Source: Diphasiastrum complanatum (lineage: Eukaryota > Streptophyta > Lycopodiopsida > Lycopodiales > Lycopodiaceae). From it: a stretch of 64,000 bases of DNA. A model generated the notes under the pieces. It made no database searches and was not told the DNA's origin. It was given only the letters and a program-made list of their open reading frames with translations. The stretch is taken from the NCBI GenBank assembly GCA_029204225.1, contig CM055112.1, positions 24,900,529-24,964,528 of the forward strand, in the 5' to 3' direction. The stretch's first letter is position 1; the number at the start of each line of letters is the position of its first letter. Both the position numbers and the translations under genes were made by a program. Below are positions 39,919 to 49,090 of the stretch, piece by piece.

Positions 39919-40266
39919 CAGGTTGGCTTCCAGTGCTCGTGACGAAGCTTTCAGTTGGTTAAGTCTGATGTAAGTCAGACCGCTTGCTTGGAATGGATGT
40001 TACTCGTTTGTAACGAAGCTTCGAGTTGGTTAAGTTTCATGTATGTCGGGCGGCTTGCTTGGAGGGAAGTCACCCACATCGGGACCCCCAATCTAGCATG
40101 GCGCCAGGTTGGATCTCAATGTTGGTTTTCGAAACTTCAAGTTGGTTAAGTCTGATCATTGTTGTTGAGTTGGCTGCTTGTATGTCAAGTGGGTTTGGAT
40201 GGCAAGAGTTGAAGGTTGGGAAGCTAAGTCGTGGTTTCCGGCTCCCTTTGGGATGCCTGCGCTACA
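39919..40266 (+). repeat. E4 3' LTR (region shared with 5' LTR)
   Basis: From AGGTTGGCTTCCAGTGCTCG to GCCTGCGCTACA, followed at once by CCCACAATACAGTAGCAC, the interrupted E3-like sequence. Confidence 0.9.
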
Positions 40267-40503
40267 CCCACAATACAGTAGCACAGTGATTCTACTTTAA
40301 TTATAGCTGGGAAAACACATTGCAAACTGAGAAATACTTCTGTCTAGAAACTGTTTTGAACAAGAGGACTTAATAACAAAGAACTGGCTGCTAGAAACGG
40401 GCATGAACACCTGGTTTCCAGAGTGGTAACCATCTGAAGTAACAAAGAAGAGAAGTAAAAAGAAGAAACCCATGTTCACATATTCGGCTAGAATCTGTGA
40501 GCA
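40267..40503. other. Right end of the composite insertion
   Basis: The first 40 bp match 31087-31126 near E3's polypurine tract. The rest is not matched in the window and ends GAGCA before TGCTT. No gene. Confidence 0.6.
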
Positions 40504-40508
40504 TGCTT

Positions 40509-40870
40509 CTATTAATTGAAGTCGACAAAGGAGGCCTGGGACACATTAGCCTCAACATATGAGACTAAAAGAGTCACTAATTACCTACGCAAGAAGCTGA
40601 TTACTAGGAAAATGGTAGAGGGTGACACAATGTCTGTTCATTTCACAAAGCTGCAGGTGCTTATTGAATAGTTTGTCACGGTTGGATTGGTAGTGAGTGA
40701 TGAAGAAGCAGTCATGATGCTTCTTAACTACCTTCTAGAGTCATTTGATCACTCGACATTAATATTTGGTAGTGTTACTCAATAGATGGATCCGCAATCC
40801 ACTAGTGTGATTCTTCTTCATGAGGAGTTGCATCGCAAGTGTGGTGATGTAGAACATGCCCTCTTTGATG
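40509..40870 (+). pseudogene. copia-type gag fragment (continuation of the split module)
   Basis: The frame reads as a UBN2-type gag middle: TLASTYETKRVTN, LRKKLITRKMVEGDTMSVHF, a stop at TTGAATAG, then DEEAVMMLLNYLLESFDHS and FGSVTQ, a stop, then VILLHEELHRK. The same middle, with the same stops, occurs at 52760-53130. It is the right half of the module split at 29886 and lacks the zinc knuckle seen at 7590. Confidence 0.8.
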
Positions 40871-41146
40871 GGCCAAGGGAGATAGGAAGGACGAGAATGG
40901 AGAAGAGAGCAGGAATATTGTGGAACAACTCTCTCATTCTAATTGGCTGCTAGGTGCAAAAACAGTCTAATAGACAGTTTATGCTAAAAGATAATCACAA
41001 CTTTGTGTGTTCTGATTGCCCAATAGGACCTTAAAAATTAATTTATAATCTAAAACAAGAGTACAGTCCACCGAAGACATTAGGGATGGTGTGTGGTACT
41101 ACTGAAATCAGATTTAATGTGTGAAGTATAGTTTTGAAATAAATGA
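40871..41146 (+). other. Tail of the gag module
   Basis: Shared with 53115-53387: CAAGGGAGATAGGAA through GTATAGTTTTGAAATAAATG. Homology ends there in both copies, marking the right edge of the modular repeat. No gene. Confidence 0.7.
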
Positions 41147-41547
41147 AAGAGCAGTATAATATCGCGAGTTCCTCAGGCGTCAAAGACAACCATCGTCTGA
41201 TCAGAAATTGATGAGTTGTAGACGTCCGTGTTCTGATCAAAGTGAGTATACAAGCGAGATCAAACAGCAATGAAAGTGCATTCAATCACAACAAGCATTC
41301 ATCTACATTGTACACAGATAAAAATGTGCTATTGCTATATTACACTGAAGCACACATTAGAGGAGTTCTCAATATCAAAAAGACCGTTTGTAAAGATACT
41401 TTTATTTTTGTTCTTTAGTTTCGACTGTCACCAGGCCCAATCAAAATACACAGATGTGAAATCTACGTAACGTAGTTCAAATTAACTAAAAAATAAAAAT
41501 GCAATATAGAAAACTTTGAAATTTGTGTCCGGGCAGCATGGACGTAT
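41147..41547 (+). other. Apparently single-copy sequence, no gene recognised
   Basis: No match elsewhere in the window and no convincing frame. It is the beginning of what appears to be non-repeat DNA around the gene at 41820. Confidence 0.5.
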
Positions 41548-41819
41548 CCCATTGGTTTCTTCTTCCTGCCCGACACGTGCTAATCTATCCGATGTCAATA
41601 CCTCAGGTTAAATTTACTTGACTATGTTGGTTAGTATAATGAAATTTTCTAACTATACTAGTTACAGTTATAGAAATATAGTATGTACAGTTACATAAAA
41701 TATGGTATACAAAGTAACTGTGACTATGTTGGCATTCACATTAGATTAAATGTGATACGAAAAATTGAAATTAAGTATCATATCAGAGAGATTTTGGCGC
41801 CCAAGCTTTGAGAATAGCA
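41548..41819 (+). promoter_or_regulatory. Promoter-like region with CCAAT, G-box and E2F-like sites
   Basis: Upstream of the ATG at 41820: CCCATTGGTT (41548-41557, inverted CCAAT box), CACGTG (41574-41579, G-box core) and TTTGGCGC (41793-41800), which fits the E2F consensus TTTSSCGC and lies about 20 bp before the ATG. An E2F site so near a start is typical of S-phase genes, but eight bases can occur by chance. No clear TATA box; AT-rich repeats fill 41640-41730. Confidence 0.4.
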
Positions 41820-42169
41820 ATGGCAAAGAGACCCAGATCTACAATCGATTCTGTGATTCTTTACAATGAGAAAGATGAAGCTGATAACTGGAAGCCAACA
41901 AAATATACGAAGAACTCATGGGTATTGCTGCATCCATCATCAAAGGGCAATTTTCGACAAAAGAAAAGAGCAAAAATGACTTACGAATCTTATTGGAAAG
42001 CAAAACTTTTGGAGTTTAAGACTACTCCGAGAGGACAATCAATATCAGAAGTCTTAGTGCAACATGTATATATGCATTCAGAAATCAAAGTACATGATAT
42101 CAATCCTCATGATCATCAAAAATGTAATTGTAAATATATCAAAACATATGCACTCTATAGCAATCATAG
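41820..42169 (+). CDS. Gene of unknown function, exon 1 (N-terminal ~117 codons)
   Basis: The frame opens at ATG 41820 (an earlier in-frame TTG at 41808 is not a credible start). It encodes a basic, Lys-rich N-terminus (MAKRPRSTIDSV, then QKKRAKMTYESYWKAKLL) and ends with a cluster rich in His and Cys (INPHDHQKCNCKYIK). I recognise no family. Unspliced, it stops at TGA 42171-42173. Splicing from GT at 42170 to AG at 42257-42258 keeps the frame into exon 2. Location and role are unknown; the basic segments would suit nuclear localisation. It could also be a domesticated or degraded transposon gene. Confidence 0.5.
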
Positions 42170-42258
42170 GTGATTTTCTTTATTAATGCTCTTCAGATTA
42201 TGATGTAAATGCTTCAACATTGTTTTTTTCTTTTAGATTTCTATCCATCATGCATAAG
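42170..42258 (+). other. Predicted 89-bp intron
   Basis: Donor AG|GTGATT and acceptor GCATAAG|TGAATGG preserve the reading frame. A stronger-looking acceptor after a pyrimidine run (TTTTTTTCTTTTAG, ends 42236) would give a 67-bp intron but runs into TGA. The choice of acceptor is inference. Confidence 0.5.
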
Positions 42259-42306
42259 TGAATGGGACCCCGCACAATCACTTGTAGGAATATTAGACGT
42301 GATTCA
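42259..42306 (+). CDS. Gene of unknown function, exon 2 left part
   Basis: Sixteen codons (SEWDPAQSLVGILDVI) up to the E5 insertion point at ATTCA. The frame continues without interruption at 48173 once E5 and one copy of the duplication are discounted. Confidence 0.5.
42302..42306. repeat. Target-site duplication ATTCA, left of E5
   Basis: ATTCA directly before TGTGAAAAACTC and again at 48168-48172 after the right LTR. Confidence 0.97.
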
Positions 42307-42959
42307 TGTGAAAAACTCAGATCCAAAAGATGCTAAAGTTTCATAAAGATCTTGGCCATGGAAGTTATGCACATCTAGATTGAAAAAATGATAGAAATTG
42401 TGATGTTAAGCATACTAAACATCAACTAAACATCAAGATCTGATCATAAGCTTCCACAAACAGAAACTTGCTGTCCCTGTCCGTACTTCAGAGCCTACAA
42501 CCTGCATTTCACACGTGTGAAGCCATAGCAACAAAGAAATCACAATTCTAGTGGCTAGAATGCAAGATATGAACAAAAAAGTGAGAGAGAAGAAGATGGA
42601 TCTTCAAAGAGCATAACATTCATTCAATAGAATGAAAATGAGATGTGTACATACTCGTGGAGATGGCTATTTATAGCAGCCATAGTGCCTCTTGGCCACT
42701 TGTCTTATGATAGGCTAAAATTGGGGTCCAATAGGATTCACCCATATACCTAGAAATTTGGTCAAATAGGAATGCACCAAATTATGAGCCAATAGAAGAG
42801 CTCCACACTCGACCTCCTCTAATTAATGTGACCTCAAAAGTAGTGTACACATACTTTGGGCCTCTACATACATGTATGAACCTATCTCTAACTTTTATTT
42901 GGCCATAGGCCTACAAAATCTCAAGTTAGGAAAATACTACTAGTTGACAATTTTTCACA
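42307..42959 (-). repeat. E5 3' LTR
   Basis: 653 bp with TG..CA ends, same length and apparent sequence as 47515-48167. It holds the TATA-like TATTTATA at 42668-42675 (TATAAATA on the coding strand) and the palindrome TTCACACGTGTGAA near 42497. The gag-pol stop codon (42955-42957) lies inside it. Confidence 0.97.
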
Positions 42960-45900
42960 CTCCCTCTTCAACTAGTTTTAGCATAGATTTAGAAAGTACA
43001 CCAAGACTTGTTCTATGCTTGAAAAATAAGTCCTTTCCCAATGCTTTGGTAAAGATATCAGCCACACATTCCTTTGATGGGACATGTTCAAGCTTGATCT
43101 CTTTTGCCAACACTTGTTCTCTCACAAAATGGTAAGCCACCTCGATATGTTTGCTCCTTGCATGGAAAACCGGATTGCTTGCTAGACTTTGGGCTGAAAG
43201 GTTGTCACAAAAGATGATTGGACTCTCTGAAAAATCCAGCAAATGAAGCTCCATAATCATCCTCTTGATCCACACCATCTCCTTTGTGCATGATGTCAAA
43301 GCTTTGTACTCGGCCTCACTAGAAGAAAGTGATATAGTTGCTTGTTTCTTCGACATCCATGAGATAGCTCCATCACCTATGAAAATAGCATGTGCATTTA
43401 TGGATTTTCTATCCATAAGGTCTCCTGCAAAATCTGAATCTGAAAAACCAAATAAGTTAGGTGATGAGCCTCTATAAACAATGCCAAAATCTTTTGTTCC
43501 CGAGATGTATCTCAAGGTCCTCTTTCCTAGTTTCCAATGTTCTATGCTAGGATCTTGCATGAATTGGCTTAATCTACCAACACAATAAGATAAATCAGGT
43601 CTTGTGATGGTTAGATATATAAGAGAACCTATTAGCTTCCTATAGAGAGTAATGTCCTCGAAGGATCTTTCATTACCTCTTATAGTTAGCTTTACATGTG
43701 ATTCCATAGGTGTATCAATAGGATTTGCATCTACCATATGAAATCTATTGAGAATAGAAATAGCATACTTCTCTTGTGAAATAAAAGTGATTTGAGAAGT
43801 TCTAATTACTTCTATTCCTAAGATATAGCTCAAAAGACCAAGATCATGCACTTCAAATTCCTTTTTTAGTGCTTTCTTGATATCTTCTATATCTTCCTTG
43901 TTCCCTCCACTTAAAATAATGTCATCCACATAAATTAGAAGGATTGTAACATCATTAGCACTAATTCTAAAGTAAAGTGAATGATCATACTCACTCATAG
44001 TGAAGTTTTGAGAAAGTAGAAAAGAGTTAAGCCTAGCATACCAACTCCTTGGTGCTTGCTTAAGACCATACAAACTTTTTTGTAGAAAACACACATGATT
44101 AGGCTTGCTATGAGAAACATAGCTCTCGGGTTGCTCCATGTAGACTTCCTCTTCAAGATCACCATTCAAGAAAGCATTAGAAATGTCTAATTGCCAAAGA
44201 TCCCATCCATAAAGAGTTGCAAGGGAAATGATTACTCTTATGCTCACCATCTTTGCCACGGGTGCAAAGGTTTCCTCATAGTCAATGCCATGCTCTTGAG
44301 CATAACCTTTAGCCACCAACCTTGCCTTCAACTTGTTGATAGATCCATCTTGATTTGTCTTTACCTTGAAGATCCATTTGCATCCAATTGCACTTTTGCC
44401 CTTTGGAAGCTCCACCAATCTCCATGTGTTGTTCTTCATAAGTGCTTCAAACTCAAGATCCATTGCTTGGATCCATTCCTCTTTTTGCCTTGCTTCATCT
44501 ACACATGAAGGTACATCAAAAGAAGTTAGGAAAGCATAGTTGGATCCATCCACCACTTGCTTACCTTTGCCATCATAAGTGAGCCTTGAGGGTTTCACTT
44601 TATGCCTTGGAGTTCTCCTTGGAATTTGACTTGAAGAGGCTTCTTCAACATCCACATCCAATGTGTCATCAACTCCATTGTCATCAAGCACATTAGTTGC
44701 AACAACACCATCATCACTTGAAACAACTTTTGGAATGTTACTTTCATCAAAAATGACATCCCTACTTGTGAACACTTTCTTGATTGAAGGAACATAAATC
44801 CTATATGCTTTGCTTACTTCACTATAACCAACAAAAATGCCCTTTCTTGAAGATGGATCCTCCTTAGTTCTATCATCAAGAGTAATGTTGAAGTAGCAAA
44901 TGCATCCAAAAGTTCTTAGAAACTTGACATTAGGCTTCATACCAAACAAAGCTTCAAAAGGGGTTTTTCCTTTCAATACAACACTTGGCCATCTATTGCA
45001 TAGGAAATTTGCACACAACAAAGCATCACTCCAAAAAGGTTTAGGAAGATTAGCATTCAATCTCATTGCCTTTGCACTCTCACACAAGGTTCTATTCTTC
45101 CTCTCGGCCACTCCATTTTGTTGTGGTGTTCTTGGACATGTGTACTCCCTCTTGATCCCATGCTCATCGCAAAAGGATTTGAATTTGTTAGAAATGTATT
45201 CACCACCATTGTCGCTCCTCAAGCATTTGATTTTGGTTGTAAATTGAGTCTCAATAGCAACTTTGAACTTGACAAACACATCAAACACCTCATCCTTGCT
45301 CTTTAGTAGATAAACCCAACAAAATCTACTAAAATCATCAATGAAAGTTACATACATCTTAGCACCTCCATTGCTAATTGTAGTAACACCATGAATATCC
45401 GAATGCAAGAGAGAAAAAGGCATCTTAGATCTAGATATAGATCTAGTATATGGCAATCTATGTGATTTAGACAAAGCACATTCTTCACAAACATGATTCA
45501 AGCAAGTAAGAGACTTGGGAAGTCCCCTTACTACCTCCTTTTTGGCTATTACCTCCAAGGCCTTGTAGTTGAGATGTCCCATCCTTTTATGCCATACCTC
45601 TTGAATTGACATTTGTTCATTTGCCATGCATCCAACTTGGTTAGCAACAACACATGCATCAAGCTTGAACAATTTCCCTTGCCTTTTCCCTTTTGCAATG
45701 ATACTACACCCCTTTTTGATCAAGCAAGCATCACCATCAAACTCAACTTTGAATCCTTTGTCAAGCATTTGGCTTACACTAAGTAAGTTCTTGGTAATGG
45801 ATGGAATGAGCAAAACATCTTTCAATTCTATATTCCTATTTGTAGAAAGTGAAATAGGAATTGTGCCAATCCCCTTGATTGCACACTCACCATCATTTGC

Positions 45901-46905
45901 GGTATAGATTACCTTCCTATCACCATCAAATGCCATTAAAGATGAAAAATACTCTTTATGATATGTCATATGAGAAGTGGCTCCACTATCAATCCACCAA
46001 GGATCAATGTCTCCATGATTAGCCAACAAGCAAGATGACATAACAAAAGCATCATTTGAAAGAAGCTCATCCCCACCCTCATCAATAGTTAGATTGGTTT
46101 GCTTTTCCCCTTGATCCCTCTTTTTCTTAAAACAATCACTAGCAAAATGCCCTTTGACTCCACAATAGAAACATTTTAGCTTAGATCTATCCTTCTTTTT
46201 GCCAAAAGTAGAGTGCTCACCTTGGTCTTGCCCTTTAGACCAATTGCTTTTACCTTTGCCCTTGAACTTGCCTTTAGAGAACATTGCCTCCTCTTCTCCT
46301 CCTTGAGATGTAGAAGATGCTCCCACTCTTGCTTGCAACCTGAATTCTTCAGCCAACAAGACCTCTTGCAAGTCTCCAACACTTGGTAAACATTTTTGGA
46401 TAGCATAACTTTGAACAAGATTAGCATGATCATCCAACAAGCCATTGAGAATCACTTGAACAAGCTCCTCATTATTTATGCCATCATTAATGCATGCTAA
46501 CTCATCATTCAATGCTTTAACTCTCAAAACAAAAGCATGTCCACTCTCACTCTTCTTTTGCATACAAGAAAAGATTTGCCTTCTTAAAGTCAACACTCTA
46601 GAAGTAGACTTGGATTCATAAACCTTCTTCAAGGCTTCCCAAGCTTCACTAGATGATGTGCACTTACCAACCTCTTTGATAAGCTCATTTGTCACATTCA
46701 TCTTGATCATGTGAAGGGCTTTCTTTGCCCTCTTGTCATACCTCAATTGTTCTTGAGGTGCCAAAGGTCTCTCCTCCACACCTACAACAATATCCATCAA
46801 CTCATTCATCTCAAGCAAAGACTCCATCCTTACTTTCCAAGTAGAATAGTTGAGGGAGGTAAGCCTATCATTGCTTTCCAACATGTAGCCTCCATTTGTA
46901 GCCAT
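42955..46905 (-). CDS. E5 gag-pol polyprotein, 1316 codons, intact
   Basis: A single minus-strand frame begins ATG (MATNGGYMLES) and ends TGA inside the 3' LTR. Rough order: gag UBN2 region residues 1-200; CCHC knuckle CFYCGVKGHFASDC near 245; protease WWIDSGATSH near 303; HHCC finger from WHKRMGHLN near 440; DDE integrase about 500-660 (HSDIHG, FIDDFSRF, SPxQN-type QQNGVAERKN); linker; reverse transcriptase about 830-1080 with LLIYVDDIIL; RNase H to the end (DSDFAGD, LSSSEAEYKA, ADIFTKALG). Length and order match complete plant copia polyproteins and no key residue is missing. It forms virus-like particles and makes and integrates cDNA. Gag and pol are in one frame, so any gag excess must come from something other than frameshifting. 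Confidence 0.97.
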   Translation of the reverse strand: MATNGGYMLESNDRLTSLNYSTWKVRMESLLEMNELMDIVVGVEERPLAPQEQLRYDKRAKKALHMIKMNVTNELIKEVGKCTSSSEAWEALKKVYESKSTSRVLTLRRQIFSCMQKKSESGHAFVLRVKALNDELACINDGINNEELVQVILNGLLDDHANLVQSYAIQKCLPSVGDLQEVLLAEEFRLQARVGASSTSQGGEEEAMFSKGKFKGKGKSNWSKGQDQGEHSTFGKKKDRSKLKCFYCGVKGHFASDCFKKKRDQGEKQTNLTIDEGGDELLSNDAFVMSSCLLANHGDIDPWWIDSGATSHMTYHKEYFSSLMAFDGDRKVIYTANDGECAIKGIGTIPISLSTNRNIELKDVLLIPSITKNLLSVSQMLDKGFKVEFDGDACLIKKGCSIIAKGKRQGKLFKLDACVVANQVGCMANEQMSIQEVWHKRMGHLNYKALEVIAKKEVVRGLPKSLTCLNHVCEECALSKSHRLPYTRSISRSKMPFSLLHSDIHGVTTISNGGAKMYVTFIDDFSRFCWVYLLKSKDEVFDVFVKFKVAIETQFTTKIKCLRSDNGGEYISNKFKSFCDEHGIKREYTCPRTPQQNGVAERKNRTLCESAKAMRLNANLPKPFWSDALLCANFLCNRWPSVVLKGKTPFEALFGMKPNVKFLRTFGCICYFNITLDDRTKEDPSSRKGIFVGYSEVSKAYRIYVPSIKKVFTSRDVIFDESNIPKVVSSDDGVVATNVLDDNGVDDTLDVDVEEASSSQIPRRTPRHKVKPSRLTYDGKGKQVVDGSNYAFLTSFDVPSCVDEARQKEEWIQAMDLEFEALMKNNTWRLVELPKGKSAIGCKWIFKVKTNQDGSINKLKARLVAKGYAQEHGIDYEETFAPVAKMVSIRVIISLATLYGWDLWQLDISNAFLNGDLEEEVYMEQPESYVSHSKPNHVCFLQKSLYGLKQAPRSWYARLNSFLLSQNFTMSEYDHSLYFRISANDVTILLIYVDDIILSGGNKEDIEDIKKALKKEFEVHDLGLLSYILGIEVIRTSQITFISQEKYAISILNRFHMVDANPIDTPMESHVKLTIRGNERSFEDITLYRKLIGSLIYLTITRPDLSYCVGRLSQFMQDPSIEHWKLGKRTLRYISGTKDFGIVYRGSSPNLFGFSDSDFAGDLMDRKSINAHAIFIGDGAISWMSKKQATISLSSSEAEYKALTSCTKEMVWIKRMIMELHLLDFSESPIIFCDNLSAQSLASNPVFHARSKHIEVAYHFVREQVLAKEIKLEHVPSKECVADIFTKALGKDLFFKHRTSLGVLSKSMLKLVEEGV
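42960..42972 (-). other. E5 polypurine tract
   Basis: On the minus strand GAAGAGGGAGTG lies directly before the LTR start TGTGAAAAATTG. It overlaps the last gag-pol codons. The same tract precedes the E7 LTR. Confidence 0.85.
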
Positions 46906-47502
46906 GTTGCAATGATTGATCTCTGATCTTTGACCTGTTCCAATGCACTAAGCACTCTCTTGAATCAACAAATGAAACACAAGAAGAAATCACAAAGATT
47001 TGGAACCTAAAACCTTACTTTTTCTCTCTTTTCCTCACTTTTTTCTCAATTTTAGCCACTAGTTTTATGATTTCTTGATCAAACCAAGACCAAACCTCAA
47101 TATACTTGCTTTTCCCTCACTCCTAAGATTGAAATACACTCTTGAATCATTCAGCAAACTGAAAATCAGAGGGTTACATCAATTTTGAAGTTTTTGACAT
47201 GAAGAAGCAAGAAATTGAATCAAAAAACTATATGCTAGAATGGAAAACTAATAGGATCTTGTTGGATCTTGCATCTCCCTCTTTCCAAAACAATTTTTGT
47301 CTCCTTATTCTGATAAGTACAGAGGGAATTCGCCCTACTTCAATTGAAATGCATACAAATGATGTTTTGATCACAAAGATCCAATTTCTACACATAAATC
47401 AACAAGATTTTTAGCTAGAAACTTGATTGGAATGCTACAAAAGCAAACTCGCCCACAAATCTCTTCTAAATCTGGCAAAACCTGCACATTTGGCCGCCTA
47501 AT
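46906..47502 (-). other. E5 5' untranslated leader
   Basis: About 600 bp between the primer-binding site and the gag ATG, with no conserved frame. Confidence 0.85.
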
Positions 47503-47514
47503 GCTCTGATACCA
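47503..47514 (-). other. E5 primer-binding site
   Basis: Minus strand TGGTATCAGAGC, perfect match to the initiator-Met-tRNA-type copia site, directly next to the 5' LTR. Confidence 0.96.
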
Positions 47515-48167
47515 TGTGAAAAACTCAGATCCAAAAGATGCTAAAGTTTCATAAAGATCTTGGCCATGGAAGTTATGCACATCTAGATTGAAAAAATGAT
47601 AGAAATTGTGATGTTAAGCATACTAAACATCAACTAAACATCAAGATCTGATCATAAGCTTCCACAAACAGAAACTTGCTGTCCCTGTCCGTACTTCAGA
47701 GCCTACAACCTGCATTTCACACGTGTGAAGCCATAGCAACAAAGAAATCACAATTCTAGTGGCTAGAATGCAAGATATGAACAAAAAAGTGAGAGAGAAG
47801 AAGATGGATCTTCAAAGAGCATAACATTCATTCAATAGAATGAAAATGAGATGTGTACATACTCGTGGAGATGGCTATTTATAGCAGCCATAGTGCCTCT
47901 TGGCCACTTGTCTTATGATAGGCTAAAATTGGGGTCCAATAGGATTCACCCATATACCTAGAAATTTGGTCAAATAGGAATGCACCAAATTATGAGCCAA
48001 TAGAAGAGCTCCACACTCGACCTCCTCTAATTAATGTGACCTCAAAAGTAGTGTACACATACTTTGGGCCTCTACATACATGTATGAACCTATCTCTAAC
48101 TTTTATTTGGCCATAGGCCTACAAAATCTCAAGTTAGGAAAATACTACTAGTTGACAATTTTTCACA
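47515..48167 (-). repeat. E5 5' LTR
   Basis: 653 bp, apparently identical to 42307-42959. As the upstream LTR it drives transcription leftward. The TATA-like box is at 47876-47883 and the CACACGTGTG palindrome near 47707. Confidence 0.97.
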
Positions 48168-48172
48168 ATTCA
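48168..48172. repeat. Target-site duplication ATTCA, right of E5
   Basis: Second copy of ATTCA, followed by the continuation of exon 2. Confidence 0.97.
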
Positions 48173-48602
48173 CTCTAATGTTGGAAAGCTGCAATACAGA
48201 GGAAGAAGTCCAAATGAACTTGCAGATTGTGATATCTATTTTTATGAATCTTTATATACACCACAAATAGATGGAGGTTTTGGCAAGCTCGAAGCAATTC
48301 CATTGCCTAGTTTTCAAAGTGATGAGTGGCCTACTTCTGAAAACATTGTTTTTAAATCCTTGAGATGCAAGCTACTCATTGATATTAGAAATGCTATGAA
48401 GATAAGCACAGGCTCGAAAATTGTTCATCTAAGTTGGTTTATGTCATTGCATATATTTGTTGATTTTTTCTCGAGTGCTAGTGTTCGTAGGACACCAACT
48501 TTATTTGTTTGCAAGGATTTATCAGATGAGACCATTGTCTTGGATCTCGACCGAAGCACTCTATTCATTAGAGGAGTTTTGAGCTCCAAAAAGACCCTTT
48601 AA
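48173..48602 (+). CDS. Gene of unknown function, exon 2 right part (C-terminal ~142 codons)
   Basis: Continues the frame broken by E5 for about 142 codons to TAA 48600-48602. With exon 1 and the left part of exon 2 the protein would be about 275 residues. Recognisable composition: an acidic and aromatic stretch (DCDIYFYESLYTPQ), a Pro-Ser-Asp/Glu stretch, then a hydrophobic segment (IVHLSWFMSLHIFVDFF) and a C-terminus with LFVCKDLSDETIVLDLDRS. No known family recognised. The open frame on both sides of a young insertion suggests the gene was intact until recently. It also contains the exact unit of the minisatellite at 48923. Confidence 0.5.
48543..48565 (+). repeat. Minisatellite unit within the coding exon
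   Basis: 23 bp beginning GATCTCGACCGAAGCACTCT are identical to the first unit of the array at 48923. Here they encode part of the C-terminal LDLDRSTLF. Confidence 0.95.
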
Positions 48603-48922
48603 AAATTCGTGCAAGATGTAGTTTATATTACTAAAATATTATAATACTAAAACTTTTGACTTGCCATAACTTTTTAATTGTAGCTTAGAATTATGTCATC
48701 TAGCATGTCATTGGAAAGCCCTTGTCGAGCGCTTTCAAATGCACCAAACTCCGCTAAATCTGGACTTACCACTAAAAAGTTATGCCATTTTTAGTGTGGA
48801 ATCAAAATGTGAACTCAAAAAGTTACGTTACATAGATTTCAAATTTGAGTGTTTTGATTGGTCCATTTGTAAGAAAAAATTGAGAAAAAATATAAAAAGA
48901 ATCTTTACAACTGGTCTAATGA
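48603..48922 (+). other. Downstream flank of the unknown gene
   Basis: AT-rich 320 bp between the stop codon and the minisatellite. A 77-codon frame at 48739-48972 has no motif and runs into the array. No polyadenylation signal stands out. Confidence 0.45.
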
Positions 48923-49090
48923 GATCTCGACCGAAGCACTCTATTAGATCTCGACCGAAGTACTCTATCTGATCTCGACCAAAGCCATTCACTCATCTCT
49001 CGACCGGACCTTTCTATCAGCTCTCAACCGGACCTTACTATCAATTCTCAACCGAGGATTTCCTATCAACTCTCAACCGAGAGGTTTGAC
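48923..49090 (+). repeat. 24-bp minisatellite, about 7 units
   Basis: Units start at 48923, 48947, 48971, 48995, 49019, 49043 (25 bp) and 49068. The core is CTCGACCGAAG, drifting to CTCAACCGAG in later units. Divergence rises from left to right, as if the first units are the most recent copies of the exon sequence. Confidence 0.93.

Larger units (their letters stand above)
36367..40266 (+). mobile_element. E4: non-coding plus-strand LTR element (LARD-like)
   Basis: Direct repeats 36367-36711 and 39919-40266 bracket a ~3.2-kb GC-richer interior. A perfect 12/12 TGGTATCAGAGC lies two bases after the left repeat. I find no gag or polymerase motif in the interior. It resembles a large retrotransposon derivative that depends on another element's proteins. 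It interrupts sequence that matches the E3 left end (40267-40306 against 31087-31126). The left LTR is 5'-truncated, so no TSD can be read. Confidence 0.8.
29887..40503. mobile_element. 10.6-kb composite LTR insertion (E3 plus nested E4)
   Basis: The gag module of the modular unit reads GAGGTGGCTTCTATTGATTG uninterrupted at 7195 and 52740. Here the left half stops at GGCTT (29886) and the right half resumes at TGCTTCTATTAATTG (40504). The insert starts TGTTAG and ends GAGCA, with a candidate TSD GGCTT/TGCTT (one mismatch). Inside lie a minus-strand copia and a plus-strand non-coding LTR element. Confidence 0.75.
42307..48167 (-). mobile_element. E5: complete, recently inserted Ty1/copia retrotransposon
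   Basis: A 5861-bp minus-strand element with two 653-bp LTRs that I find identical on reading, perfect ATTCA target duplications, a perfect primer-binding site, a polypurine tract and one uninterrupted 1316-codon gag-pol frame. Nothing needed for autonomous movement is visibly missing. It interrupts exon 2 of the gene at 41820-48602. Identical LTRs imply very recent insertion, since both are copied from one template. Confidence 0.96.

Noticed and set aside
41640-41730. Terminal inverted repeats of a DNA transposon upstream of the unknown gene
   Set aside because: Words such as ACTATACTAGTTACAGTTATAG are loosely repetitive, but no matching inverted copy lies downstream of the gene.
42944-46926. 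Plus-strand frames opposite the E5 polyprotein
   Set aside because: Shadow frames of a strongly coding minus strand, with no domain content.
48923-49090. CRISPR-like array
   Set aside because: 24-bp units are directly adjacent with no spacers, in a plant genome: this is a minisatellite.
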